Assembly: GCF_046507575.1 (NCBI RefSeq)
Contig: NZ_JBKFEY010000009.1
Span: 1 to 64,000, forward strand
Origin: Pontitalea aquivivens
Lineage (GTDB): Bacteria; Pseudomonadota; Alphaproteobacteria; Rhodobacterales; Rhodobacteraceae
Direction: 5' to 3'
DNA length: 64,000 nucleotides
Program-made: the position numbers and the translations under genes
The notes under the pieces: generated by a model
What the model was told of the DNA's origin: nothing
The model's input: only the letters and a program-made list of their open reading frames with translations
The model's database searches: none
Part shown: one piece after another, positions 41,595 to 50,061 of the stretch
How the letters are laid out: each line of letters starts with the position of its first letter
Position numbering within the stretch: the first letter of the stretch is position 1

Positions 41595-43118
41595 TCAGAC
41601 CATCTCCGGTTCAGGGGTAGGGATCGGGGCGGGCAGGACGCGGGCCAGCAGGTCCTGCAGCCCGGCCCGTGTATCGGCGCCGCCCAGGGTGTGCCGATCC
41701 GGGCGCAGCACGGTCGCGCGCGCGCCCAGACGTTCAAGATGCGCCGCAGCGTCGGGCGCGGTTTCGGTGGTGACCAGCGCCACACCGTCGGGCAGGGTCA
41801 GGCCCTGGGCCAGATCCGCATCGGCCACCACCACGAAACGATGCGCGAAGGCGCGGTCCATCAGCCGGCCATCGGCCAGACAGGGCTGGCCGAACAGCCG
41901 CCCGGCCAGCGGCCCATGGCCCAGCCCCGGCCCGATCGGCGGCGCGATCGAGGCCATCCGCGCCGAACCATCGCCCACCGGCAGGGCCGCGCGCAGCGCC
42001 GCCTCGGTGCCGCAGGTGTTGATCAGCCCGCCCAGCCGCACCGCGGTCTGGATATATTCGCGCGCATTGGGCTTGCGTTCGGATTCATAGCTGTCCAACA
42101 GCGCCTGCGCCGCGTCGCCCGTGACCTTGCCCTGACACAGCAGCGCCAGTTTCCAATACAGGTTGGCCACATCGCGCACGCCCGCGCACATGCCCTGCCC
42201 CATGAAGGGCGGAGTCTGGTGGCAGGCATCGCCCGCCAGGATCAGCCGCCCGCGCCGCCAGTCATCGGCGACCAGCGAATGGAACACATAGACCGCCGTG
42301 CGTTCCAGCCGCGCCTCATCGGGGCGCAGCCAGGGCGACAGCAGGTTCCACACCGCCTCGGGCCGGGTGATGGCATTGGGGTCTTCGCCCTCCAGCACGG
42401 TGATTTCCCAACGCCGGCGCAGGAAGGGACCGCGCACATAGGTCGCGGGCCGCGCCGGGTTGCAATACTGGATCGAATGGTCGCCCAGTTCCGGCTTGTC
42501 CTGGTTCAGGATCACATCGACCACCAGCCAGCGTTCGTGGAAGCCGTAATCCTCCATCCCGGTGTCGATGAACCGCCGGATCAGCGACCGGGCGCCATCG
42601 CAACCCACCACATATTTTGCCCGCAGCTGCCGCACCCGCCCGCAGGACATGTCTTCATAGCGCAGATGGACGTGATCGCCCCGATCCTCGACCAGAAACA
42701 CATCGCAGCGGGTGCGGACGCTGACACCGGGCCGCCCGGTCAGATCGTCGCGCAGGATCTTTTCCAGATCCGGCTGGTGAAAGCGGTAATTCGCGCGCCA
42801 GCCCTGCGGGCCGGTGCCCTGCGGGCGCGGCCAGTCCAGCAGCAGCTTGCCCCCGGGATCCACAAAGCGCATGCCGGGGTGACAGGCGGTCAGCGGTTCG
42901 ATCTTTTCGGCCACCCCGATCCACTGGAAAACCCGCATCACCTCGGCGTCGAAATGCACCGCGCGCGGCAGGTGATAGGCGGCGCTTTCGCGTTCCAGCA
43001 CCGCCACCTTCAGCCCGCATTCCCCCAGCAGATGCGCCAGCGTGGCCCCGGCGGGGCCATAACCGACGATCGCAACGTCAAACTCTTCCTCGGTCTGCGC
43101 CATGTCCTGACTCGTCAT
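41595..43118 (-). CDS. FAD-dependent aromatic hydroxylase, MhpA-like
   Basis: 507 residues from the ATG at 43118, overlapping the dioxygenase stop (ATGA). Class A flavoprotein monooxygenase: GxGxxG in DVAIVGYGPAGATLAHLLG, DG motif in YVVGCDGARSLIRR and GD motif in RLILAGDACHQTPPFMGQGM, with the thioredoxin-like C-terminal part ending near residue 490. Length and the PFMGQGMCAGVRDVANL segment match 3-(3-hydroxyphenyl)propionate hydroxylases. It would add a hydroxyl to a phenolic acid to give a catechol for the adjoining dioxygenase. Substrate not proven. Confidence 0.9.
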   Translation of the reverse strand: MTSQDMAQTEEEFDVAIVGYGPAGATLAHLLGECGLKVAVLERESAAYHLPRAVHFDAEVMRVFQWIGVAEKIEPLTACHPGMRFVDPGGKLLLDWPRPQGTGPQGWRANYRFHQPDLEKILRDDLTGRPGVSVRTRCDVFLVEDRGDHVHLRYEDMSCGRVRQLRAKYVVGCDGARSLIRRFIDTGMEDYGFHERWLVVDVILNQDKPELGDHSIQYCNPARPATYVRGPFLRRRWEITVLEGEDPNAITRPEAVWNLLSPWLRPDEARLERTAVYVFHSLVADDWRRGRLILAGDACHQTPPFMGQGMCAGVRDVANLYWKLALLCQGKVTGDAAQALLDSYESERKPNAREYIQTAVRLGGLINTCGTEAALRAALPVGDGSARMASIAPPIGPGLGHGPLAGRLFGQPCLADGRLMDRAFAHRFVVVADADLAQGLTLPDGVALVTTETAPDAAAHLERLGARATVLRPDRHTLGGADTRAGLQDLLARVLPAPIPTPEPEMV

Positions 43119-44101
43119 CCCCGGCCCCCCTGTTTCGCCAGTTCCCCGAACAGCCACGGGCAATCCGCCATCGGCGGCGACCGGCGCCCGCGCGCCGCCG
43201 CATCCAGCCGCATGTCGCGCAGCCGTTTGCGCCCGCCCTCCTCGGTCAGGTAAAGCCGTTCATGGCCCCAGAAACTTGGCCCGTCGCGGGTTTCATGCGG
43301 TTCCCAGGTCGCGGGGTCGATCTGCCGCCCGCCCCAGCCGTTTTCGACAAAGAACCCCGACGGCGAATGCGCGTAATAGGACGTCATGTAGTCATTGGTG
43401 TGCCGGCCCAGCGTATAGGCCACGCGCCCCTCTTCCAGCTGCGCCAGGTCATAGCCCTGCCCCAGATCGTCCAGGTTCTGGAATTCGACCATGAAATGGT
43501 GGAACCCCGCCTGCCCCGACCCCACCATCGCAAAGCTGTGGTGGCGGTTGTTCACATGGAAGAAATACAGCCCATAGGGCACCAGCCCGTAATCCGAAAC
43601 GTGGAAATCCAGCAGGTCGCGGTAGAAGGGCAGCATCACGGTGATGTCCTTCACATGCAGCACCGCATGGCCCATGCCCAGCGGCCCCGTGTTGAACCCG
43701 TCGATGGGCCGGCCCGGCACGAAGGGGTCTGATGCGATCATTGGCCCGTGGAACAGTTCCACACGGTTGCCCATCGGGTCTTCGAACCAGATCAGATCGG
43801 CCACAAAGCGCCGGTCGGCCAGTTCGCGCGACCCCAGGTGCACGACCACCCCCGCCACCTCCAGCCGCGCGGCATAGGTGTTCAGGTCGGATTTGTGGTC
43901 AACCTCCCAGCCCATGAAGGCCAGCGTGTCACCCGGTTCATCCGACACCAGAAGCCGCTGCATCCGGTCATCCATGCGGAAGGCCAGCGCCTTGCCGCCA
44001 CGGTCGATCTTTTGCATCCCCAACAGTTTGCCCGCGAAATCCGACCAGTCCTCCAACTTGTCAGAGCGCACGCCAAGATAGCCCAGTGCCGAAATCGCCA
44101 T
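43115..44101 (-). CDS. VOC-family extradiol (catechol 2,3-type) dioxygenase
   Basis: 328 residues from the ATG at 44101 (AAGGA eight bases upstream). A two-domain type I extradiol dioxygenase: N-terminal ISALGYLGVRSDKLEDWSDF and WFEDPMGNRVELFHGP, then the catalytic domain with ligands H145 (MGHAVLHV), a His of the F200-H-H pair and E253 (FFVENGWGG), the H-H-E iron set with the spacing of BphC (146/210/260). It opens a catechol ring next to the hydroxyls. Sequence type is closer to biphenyl-diol and hydroxybiphenyl enzymes than to catechol 2,3-dioxygenase proper. Gene order dioxygenase-hydroxylase-FAH supports one pathway. Confidence 0.92.
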   Translation of the reverse strand: MAISALGYLGVRSDKLEDWSDFAGKLLGMQKIDRGGKALAFRMDDRMQRLLVSDEPGDTLAFMGWEVDHKSDLNTYAARLEVAGVVVHLGSRELADRRFVADLIWFEDPMGNRVELFHGPMIASDPFVPGRPIDGFNTGPLGMGHAVLHVKDITVMLPFYRDLLDFHVSDYGLVPYGLYFFHVNNRHHSFAMVGSGQAGFHHFMVEFQNLDDLGQGYDLAQLEEGRVAYTLGRHTNDYMTSYYAHSPSGFFVENGWGGRQIDPATWEPHETRDGPSFWGHERLYLTEEGGRKRLRDMRLDAAARGRRSPPMADCPWLFGELAKQGGRG

Positions 44102-44170
44102 GGTTCGCATCCTTGTTTCGTGATGTTTGGCCCGCTTTGGCGCAGCCCCGCGCCGGACCCAAGGGGCAGC

Positions 44171-44199
44171 CCCCTGCCCGTCCATCAGGCGGACAGGGG
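44171..44199 (-). promoter_or_regulatory. Imperfect hairpin and repeated palindrome between dctP and the dioxygenase gene
   Basis: In the 104-base gap, CCCCTG (44171-44176) pairs with CAGGGG (44194-44199) around GTCCATCAGGCGGAC (44180-44194). The latter repeats, at 13 of 15 positions, the perfect palindrome found upstream of the operon at 47179. It may be a regulator site and an mRNA-processing or attenuating hairpin at once. No T-run follows. Confidence 0.5.
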
Positions 44200-44205
44200 A
44201 TCGTG

Positions 44206-45219
44206 TCAGTTCGCCGCCGCGTCAGCCGCAACCGCAACGGCGCGGTCCAGAACGGCGCGCGCCGCCGCCGGATCGGCCTGATCGGCGACCCAGGCCCCGG
44301 GCGCGGTGGCCAGCGCGGCCATCCAGACCGCGGCGGCCTCGCCTTCCTGGTCGATGAAGGTCACCTTGCCCGCATCGCGGAACCCCTGTTCCAGCGCGGC
44401 ATCGGCAGCATCGACCACACCCGCGACCCATTCCGCCGCCGTGCGGCCCGACATCGCGTCGATCACGGCGCGGTCGGCCTCGGGCAGGGTGTCATAGGTG
44501 GCCTTGTTCATCAGGATCGCCATCGGCGAGGCGGTGATGCGCGTGGTGGTGACAGTCGGGGCCACCTCATCCAGGCGGAAGGTCTTGTAGGCGTCAAACA
44601 CCCAGACCGCACCCGACACGACACCGCGTTCCAGGTTTTCATAGACCTGCGGCGCGGGAATCGACACGCCCGACGCGCCCATCATCGCCAGCAGCTTGGT
44701 ACCAAAGGGCGACGGCGTGCGCAGCTTCAGCCCCTTCAGATCCGCAGGTTCATCCGCACCTTCGCCCGTCATCAGCAGGCGATAACCCGGCGTGGTGAAC
44801 AGCGCGATGATCTTGTAATCGGCGTATTCCGCCGCCAGCGCCCCATCATCGGCCAGCGCATTCAGCACCGCCGTGCCCTGCGTTGATGTCTGCGCGATGC
44901 CCGGCACCTCGACCACGCCCGACATCGGGAACAGCCCCGGCGTATAGGTCGGCACGACCAGCGCGATATCGGCCACCCCGGCCCTGACCAGTTCGGCCTG
45001 CGCGGGCGGCGCGCCCAGCATCGAACCGGGATACAGCTTGAAGGCGTTGCCATCCGACAGCCTGGGGTTCACCTGGTCGATCCAGGCCTGCAGGATCTGC
45101 GCCGAATAAAAGCCCTGCGGCGGCTCGAACGAGGACACGCGCATTTCCCGCGCCTGCGCGCCCGAGGCGGCGATCAGGCCAAGCGCAGTGCCGGCAACAA
45201 GGCGTTTCAACATGGTCAT
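44206..45219 (-). CDS. dctP: TRAP transporter substrate-binding protein (DctP)
   Basis: 337 residues from the ATG at 45219 (GGAG nine bases upstream; a second ATG at 45213 is equally usable). Signal peptide MTMLKRLVAGTALGLIAASG with cleavage after AQA. DctP fold: RVSSFEPPQGFYSAQILQAW, DLKGLKLRTPSPFGTKLLAM with the carboxylate-binding Arg, and RGVVSGAVWVFDAYKTF. It is the periplasmic receptor of the TRAP importer whose permease genes precede it. Its ligand is probably the aromatic acid broken down by the downstream genes. Confidence 0.92.
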   Translation of the reverse strand: MTMLKRLVAGTALGLIAASGAQAREMRVSSFEPPQGFYSAQILQAWIDQVNPRLSDGNAFKLYPGSMLGAPPAQAELVRAGVADIALVVPTYTPGLFPMSGVVEVPGIAQTSTQGTAVLNALADDGALAAEYADYKIIALFTTPGYRLLMTGEGADEPADLKGLKLRTPSPFGTKLLAMMGASGVSIPAPQVYENLERGVVSGAVWVFDAYKTFRLDEVAPTVTTTRITASPMAILMNKATYDTLPEADRAVIDAMSGRTAAEWVAGVVDAADAALEQGFRDAGKVTFIDQEGEAAAVWMAALATAPGAWVADQADPAAARAVLDRAVAVAADAAAN

Positions 45220-45247
45220 AAGGCATCTCTCCCCAGGATTACGATTG

Positions 45248-46552
45248 TCAGAAGGCATTTTGCGGCAGCCACAGCACGATGGCGGGCACGGCAATGATGA
45301 TCAGCACGCGGATCAGATCGGCCAGGACGAAAGGCGTGACCCCCTTCCACAGCTCGACCATCCGGATTTCGGGGTTGGTGGTTTTCAAAACAAACAGGTT
45401 CATCCCCACCGGCGGCGTGATCAGGCCCATTTCCACGACCATCACCGCAAAGATGCCGAACCAGACCAGGTCGATCCCCGCCGCCTGCGCCACCGGCACG
45501 AACAGCGGCACCGTCAGCAACAGCATCGCAAGGCTGTCCATCAAGGTGCCAAGCACCAGATAGATCGCCAGCATCATCAGGATCACCGTCAGCGGACTGT
45601 CCAGCACACCCGCGAACATGGACGTAAGCGAGAACGGCAACCCCGACAGCGCCAGGAAGAAGTTGAACAGATTGGCCGCGATCAGCACCAGATACAGCGC
45701 CCCGCAGGTCAGCGCGGTATCCATCGCCGCCTCCAGGAACCCCGCCCAGGACAGGCGGCGTGACAGGACGCCATAGGCCAGCACCACGGCCGCGCCGATT
45801 GCGGCGGTTTCGTTGGCGGTGAACAGCCCGGTGTAAAGCCCGCCCATGATCAGCCCGAACACCCCCAGCGGCGGCAACAATTCGCGGGTGGCCGCGCGCC
45901 GTTCGGCCCGGTCGGCGCAGGCGCGTTCCGGCGCGGCCTGCCAGCCAAACCGGATCGGCAGCCAGACCGCCAGCGCATAAAGCGCCACGGCAATCAGGAT
46001 CGGCCCGGCGGTGGCCAGCAGCATCGCCCGGATCGATTGTTCCGCGATGAAGGCATAGATCACCAGCACCGTGGACGGCGGGATCAGGATGCCCAGCGTG
46101 CCGCCCGCCGCGACCGTGCCCGCCGCCAGCGCATTCGAATAGCCCGCCGCGCGCATTTCCGGCAGCGCGATCCGACCCATCGTCGCCGTCGTTGCCAGCG
46201 ACGACCCGGAAATCATCCCGAACCCCGCAGACGCGCCGATGGTCGCCAGCGACAGCCCGCCCCGGCGATGCCCGATCAGCGCGCTCATCGACCGGTAAAG
46301 TCGGGTCGAGAGCCCCGATTGCGCCGCCAGATTGCCCATCAGCACGAACAGCGGCAGCATCGTCAGCGTGTAATTCGTCAGGCTGTCCCAGATCGTGGTG
46401 GCGCCGATGGTCGCGGCGGCACTGGCCCCAAGGATCATCGCGGCGCCGCCCAGGCCCACCAGACCCAGCGCCACGGCAACCGGAATTTCCAGCAGGATCA
46501 GCGCGATGGCTACGGCAAAGCCAAGCCCGCCCATCATCAGACCGTCAATCAT
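45248..46552 (-). CDS. dctM: TRAP transporter large permease (DctM)
   Basis: 434 residues from the ATG at 46552, which overlaps the dctQ end by eight bases; longer frames upstream only shadow dctQ. About twelve membrane helices with LTMLPLFVLMGNLAAQSGLS, GFGMISGSSLATTATMGRIA, GTVAAGGTLGILIPPSTVLV and GLITPPVGMNLFVLKT, the standard DctM signatures. It forms the ion-driven transport core together with DctQ, fed by DctP. Confidence 0.95.
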   Translation of the reverse strand: MIDGLMMGGLGFAVAIALILLEIPVAVALGLVGLGGAAMILGASAAATIGATTIWDSLTNYTLTMLPLFVLMGNLAAQSGLSTRLYRSMSALIGHRRGGLSLATIGASAGFGMISGSSLATTATMGRIALPEMRAAGYSNALAAGTVAAGGTLGILIPPSTVLVIYAFIAEQSIRAMLLATAGPILIAVALYALAVWLPIRFGWQAAPERACADRAERRAATRELLPPLGVFGLIMGGLYTGLFTANETAAIGAAVVLAYGVLSRRLSWAGFLEAAMDTALTCGALYLVLIAANLFNFFLALSGLPFSLTSMFAGVLDSPLTVILMMLAIYLVLGTLMDSLAMLLLTVPLFVPVAQAAGIDLVWFGIFAVMVVEMGLITPPVGMNLFVLKTTNPEIRMVELWKGVTPFVLADLIRVLIIIAVPAIVLWLPQNAF

Positions 46553-47030
46553 GGGGGCGGGCCTTTCTCCATTCAGACCACAGACCGGCAACGGCGGCCA
46601 GCAGCGACAGGCCAAGACACACCGCAACAAGACCCAGCAGCACCGGCATCGGTAGCCCCAGATCGCGTGAGGTTTCGGGCGACCCGATCTTGGCCAGCGC
46701 ATTACCCGCCATGACCCAGAACAGCACCGCCGCAAACACCACCGCGCTGGCCGCGCCCAGCCGCGACAGCGGCCTGCCAAAGCGGTTGGGCATCAGTTCC
46801 GACAACAGCCGCGCGGTCACATTGCTGCGCAGGCCATAACAGACCGGCATCGCCAGCAACGCGCCCAGACCGATCGCGAACGACGTCAGTTCAATCGCCG
46901 CAGGCACGTTGCGCCCGGCCAGCCCGCGCAGCGCGACATCCACCACCGTCACGCCCGCGCCCAGGATGAAACACCCAGCCGAAGCGTAAAGCAGCGCCGA
47001 AATGGCGGCCGAACGTGCCTTGCCGGTCAT
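46545..47030 (-). CDS. dctQ: TRAP transporter small permease (DctQ)
   Basis: 161 residues from the ATG at 47030, beginning MTGKARSAAISALLYASAG. Four membrane helices with the DctQ pattern VTVVDVALRGLAGRNVPAAI and ELTSFAIGLGALLAMP. Its ATG overlaps the stop of a 22-codon ORF that has a strong ribosome site, so its translation may depend on that upstream ORF. First structural gene of the TRAP/aromatic operon. Confidence 0.9.
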   Translation of the reverse strand: MTGKARSAAISALLYASAGCFILGAGVTVVDVALRGLAGRNVPAAIELTSFAIGLGALLAMPVCYGLRSNVTARLLSELMPNRFGRPLSRLGAASAVVFAAVLFWVMAGNALAKIGSPETSRDLGLPMPVLLGLVAVCLGLSLLAAVAGLWSEWRKARPHD

Positions 47031-47095
47031 GCCCGGCCCCCCGCAAACGCGGTCCGGCCCCGGCGGGCCGGTGTGATCGTGATATCCGAGCGCAT
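47027..47095 (-). CDS. Candidate 22-codon leader ORF of the TRAP operon
   Basis: ATG at 47095 with GGGGAGAA five bases upstream, better than the ribosome site of dctQ itself, and a TGA that overlaps the dctQ ATG (ATGA). The peptide MRSDITITPARRGRTAFAGG plus two residues has no recognised domain and no attenuator-type residue run. Probable role is translational coupling or loading of ribosomes on dctQ. It could also be the start of an N-terminally decayed gene. Function unknown. Confidence 0.5.
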   Translation of the reverse strand: MRSDITITPARRGRTAFAGGRA

Positions 47096-47178
47096 GATTT
47101 CTCCCCAATCCGCGGCTCTGTCTCCCGCCTGCATCCTTGGCGGATCGGGGCGGCGATTGCATCCGCGAATGGCGCGGC

Positions 47179-47194
47179 GTCCGCCAGGCGGACA
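47179..47194. promoter_or_regulatory. Perfect palindrome upstream of the TRAP operon and GST gene
   Basis: GTCCGCC-A-GGCGGAC, a perfect 7-1-7 inverted repeat in the 184-base gap between the leader ORF and the divergent GST gene. The same motif, GTCCATCAGGCGGAC, recurs at 44180 before the dioxygenase gene. The IclR protein encoded at the operon end is the natural candidate to bind both. Confidence 0.6.
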
Positions 47195-47279
47195 AATCAA
47201 TCGACCGCAGCCAAGGCCCCTTGCACCTGCCCGGCGCAAACGGTCAAGTCCCCGGCAGGAACCCCCACAGAAAGGCCGC

Positions 47280-47882
47280 ATGATGATTTTGTTCCACTCG
47301 CCCGGGTCGTGTTCGCTGGGCATCCGGATCATTCTGGAAGAAATCGGGCGCCCCTATGAAACCCGCGTCATTGACCTGAAGACGGGGGCGCAGCGCCAGC
47401 CCGACTATCTGGCGCAGAACCCCAAGGGCAAGGTGCCCGCGCTGATCCGCCCCGATGGCAGCCTGCTGACGGAATTCCCCGCCATCGCGCTGTGGCTGGC
47501 GCGCAGCGCGCCGGCGGCGGGCCTGCTGCCCGAAGGCCTTGAACCCGAGGTCCGGGCGCTGGAATTCATCGACCATATCGTCGCCAGCCTGCACATGCGC
47601 GGCGCGACGCTGGCGATGCTGCCGCAGAAATTCACCACCAATGCCGCCGCGCAGGACGACATCCGTGCCCATGGCCGGGCGGTGCTGCAGGCAGGCTATG
47701 ACGTGCTGGCGGAACGCGTGCGGGGCGGCGGCTACATGCTGGGCGGCTATTCCATCGCCGATGCCGCGGCCTTCTATCTGCTGGGCTGGCATGACCGCGC
47801 GGGCCTGACGCTGCCCCCGGCGCTGACCGATTATATGGCGCGCATGGCCGCGCGCCCGGCGGTGCAGCGCGCACTGGCCTAG
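47280..47882 (+). CDS. Glutathione S-transferase, bacterial beta-like
   Basis: 200 residues from the first of two adjacent ATGs (AAAGG five bases upstream). The thioredoxin-fold part has ILFHSPGSCSLGIRIILEEI with the beta-class Cys at residue 11, QNPKGKVPALIRPDGSLLTE with the cis-Pro, and the helical part LGGYSIADAAAFYLLGW with the N-capping motif. It diverges from the TRAP/aromatic operon, so it might isomerise or detoxify a ring-cleavage product with glutathione, as maleylpyruvate isomerases do. That link is inferred from position only. Confidence 0.87.
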   Translation: MMILFHSPGSCSLGIRIILEEIGRPYETRVIDLKTGAQRQPDYLAQNPKGKVPALIRPDGSLLTEFPAIALWLARSAPAAGLLPEGLEPEVRALEFIDHIVASLHMRGATLAMLPQKFTTNAAAQDDIRAHGRAVLQAGYDVLAERVRGGGYMLGGYSIADAAAFYLLGWHDRAGLTLPPALTDYMARMAARPAVQRALA

Positions 47883-47888
47883 GCGAAC

Positions 47889-47913
47889 ACCCCCGGGGTG
47901 CTGCCCCGGGGGT
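47889..47913. terminator. Bidirectional hairpin between GST and phoU
   Basis: Perfect 10-bp stem ACCCCCGGGG/CCCCGGGGGT with a five-base loop TGCTG, in the 48-base gap between two convergent gene ends. No T-run, so probably a shared weak terminator or 3'-end protector. Confidence 0.65.
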
Positions 47914-47930
47914 TGCCAATTGGCAAGCGC

Positions 47931-48647
47931 CTAGCCCCGATCGGGAAGGACGGTTGACGCGGTGGTGTCGCGCTTGGCGCGGTCTTCGTCGGGCTGGCGG
48001 CCTTCGACCAGATAGATCACCTGTTCGGCAATCGTGGTCACATGGTCGCCCATCCGTTCGATGTTCTTGGCCACGAAATGCAGATGCATCGCCGCGCTGA
48101 TCGAACGCGGGTCTTCCATCATATGCGTCAGCAAGGTGCGGAACAGCGAATTGTAGATCTGGTCCACTTCCTGATCGCGGTCGCGCAGGCGGCGCGCGGC
48201 GACCGTATCGCGGGCCTGATAGGCGGCCAGCGTTTCGTTCAGCATCGCCTCGACCACCGCGCCCATGCGGCGCAGCGTGCCGGTGGTGGTGCCCACCGGG
48301 TCCACATCGGCCAGCGCCCGCGCGCGTTTGGCGATGTTCTTGGCGTAATCGCCAATACGTTCCAGGCTGGCGGCGATCTTGATCGCGCCCAGCACAAGGC
48401 GCATGTCACCCGCGGTCGGCGCGCGCAGCGCGATGATGCGAGCGGCCTCATCGTTGATCAGCTCTTCCAGACCATCCAGCGCGGCATCGCCCTGGCGGAC
48501 CTGTTCGGCCAGCGCCGCATCGCGGGCATCCAGCGCGCGCAGCGAATCGTGAATGGCGGTTTCCGCCAGCGCGCCCAGCCGCTGCACATGGGCCAGCACC
48601 GCCGCCAGATCGCGGTCAAAGGCGGACATGATATGATCTTCGTGCAT
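47931..48647 (-). CDS. phoU: Phosphate-transport regulator PhoU
   Basis: 238 residues, start ATG with GAAGGG upstream. Two three-helix PhoU repeats: FDRDLAAVLAHVQRLGALAE, RIGDYAKNIAKRARAL and IERMGDHVTTIAEQVIYL, the last two carrying the E/D-rich metal-cluster motif ERxGD. It links the Pst transporter to the PhoR/PhoB system and represses the Pho regulon when phosphate is ample. It closes the pst operon. The ATPase gene pstB that should precede it is missing. Confidence 0.95.
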   Translation of the reverse strand: MHEDHIMSAFDRDLAAVLAHVQRLGALAETAIHDSLRALDARDAALAEQVRQGDAALDGLEELINDEAARIIALRAPTAGDMRLVLGAIKIAASLERIGDYAKNIAKRARALADVDPVGTTTGTLRRMGAVVEAMLNETLAAYQARDTVAARRLRDRDQEVDQIYNSLFRTLLTHMMEDPRSISAAMHLHFVAKNIERMGDHVTTIAEQVIYLVEGRQPDEDRAKRDTTASTVLPDRG

Positions 48648-48658
48648 AAAATTTCCCT

Positions 48659-48706
48659 TCAGGCAATCTGGCGGGGGCGCGCGGCCCCGATGGCAGGTGT
48701 CGGCAT
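48659..48706 (-). CDS. Candidate 15-codon ORF in the place of pstB
   Basis: Starts in the pstA stop (TAATG) and ends 11 bases before the phoU ATG, giving MPTPAIGAARPRQIA. It may be a stub left when pstB was lost or only coupling sequence. No homology is claimed. Confidence 0.25.
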   Translation of the reverse strand: MPTPAIGAARPRQIA

Positions 48707-50061
48707 TACCAGCGGCGTTCGAACCTGCGGCGCAGGAAGATGGCCAGCGCGTTCATCGCGATCAGAAAGACCAGCAGCACGATGATCGCCCCCGAGGCAC
48801 GTTCCACAAAGCCCGGGTCGCCACGCTGGGTCCAGTTATAGACCTGCACGGGCAAGGCCGAGGCGGGATCGAACAGCCCCTCGGGCGGCGCGCCGGGGAA
48901 ATCGCGCACAAAGGCCACCATGCCAATCAGCAGCAGCGGCGCGGTTTCGCCAAGCGCCTGCGCCAGCCCGATGATCGTGCCTGTCAGGATGCCGGGCATC
49001 GCCAGCGGCAGCACATGGTGGAACACCGATTGCATCCTGGACGCGCCCACCCCCAGCGCCGCATCGCGGATGGACGGCGGCACCGCCTTCAGCGCGGCGC
49101 GGGTGGAAATGATGATCGTCGGGATCGTCATCAGCGTCAGCACCAGCCCGCCCACGACCGGCGCCGATTGCGGCAGCCCGGCAAAGTTGATGAAGATCGC
49201 CAGCCCCAGGATACCGAACACGATGGACGGCACCGCGGCAAGGTTGGCGATGTTCACCTCGATCAGGTCGGTCAGGCGGTTGCGGGGGGCGAATTCCTCA
49301 AGGTAGATCGACGCGGCCACGCCGATCGGCAGCGACAGCACCAGCACCACCAGCATCATGTAGAACGAGCCCAGGATCGCCACGCCCAGGCCCGCGGCCT
49401 CGGGGCGCTGGTCGGACGCATCGGGCATGGTCAGGAAGCCCGGGTTGAAGGCCAGCCGCATCAGGCCCGCATCGCGCATCCGGTCGGCCAGGGCCAGCTG
49501 TTCGGGCTTGACGTTGGAATCCAGCTGCGCGGATTCCAACGTGACACGGCCCTTGTAATAGCCATCCACCCGCCCCGTTGCCAGCGCGCGCACGGTGATG
49601 GTCTGGCCCACCAGACCGGGATCGGCAAGCACCCGGTTGCGCAGCTGCGCCGCCGCCTCTTGCGACAGAAGGCCGGTGACATCCTTGGCCGAAAGGCCCG
49701 CGGTGTCGATGCCCGCATCGGCCAGCGCCTGCGTCAGCGCCGCGCCCAGCACGCCGGCATAGCCGATGGTGGTGACCTTCTTCATCACCTCGATGTCGCG
49801 GGTGCCGGATTTGTCCAGCCGCAATTCGACCAGTTCCACCGGGAATTCGATCACCGTCTGGCGAAACGCGCCGACGCCCGTGCCCAGCACCGAGGTCAGC
49901 AGCCAGATCAGCGCCGCCATCGCCACGCCGATCGCCGTAAAGCCATAGGCGCGAAAGCGCGCCTCGGCGGCATTGCGGCGGCGGGTGCGGGCATCGGGCT
50001 GCAGCAGCGATCCGTGACGGCGGGCGGGCGCATCGGCCCCGTTCAGGCTTGCGTCGGTCAT
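48706..50061 (-). CDS. pstA: Phosphate ABC transporter permease PstA
   Basis: 451 residues, longer than the E. coli protein (296) because of a periplasmic insert of about 150 residues after the first membrane helix, as in the alphaproteobacterial form. The conserved part has MLVVLVLSLPIGVAASIYLE, LAAVPSIVFGILGLAIFINF and LGVGASRMQSVFHHVLPLAMPG (EAA loop that contacts the ATPase PstB). It overlaps pstC by four bases. With no PstB here, it needs an ATPase from another locus. Confidence 0.94.
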   Translation of the reverse strand: MTDASLNGADAPARRHGSLLQPDARTRRRNAAEARFRAYGFTAIGVAMAALIWLLTSVLGTGVGAFRQTVIEFPVELVELRLDKSGTRDIEVMKKVTTIGYAGVLGAALTQALADAGIDTAGLSAKDVTGLLSQEAAAQLRNRVLADPGLVGQTITVRALATGRVDGYYKGRVTLESAQLDSNVKPEQLALADRMRDAGLMRLAFNPGFLTMPDASDQRPEAAGLGVAILGSFYMMLVVLVLSLPIGVAASIYLEEFAPRNRLTDLIEVNIANLAAVPSIVFGILGLAIFINFAGLPQSAPVVGGLVLTLMTIPTIIISTRAALKAVPPSIRDAALGVGASRMQSVFHHVLPLAMPGILTGTIIGLAQALGETAPLLLIGMVAFVRDFPGAPPEGLFDPASALPVQVYNWTQRGDPGFVERASGAIIVLLVFLIAMNALAIFLRRRFERRW

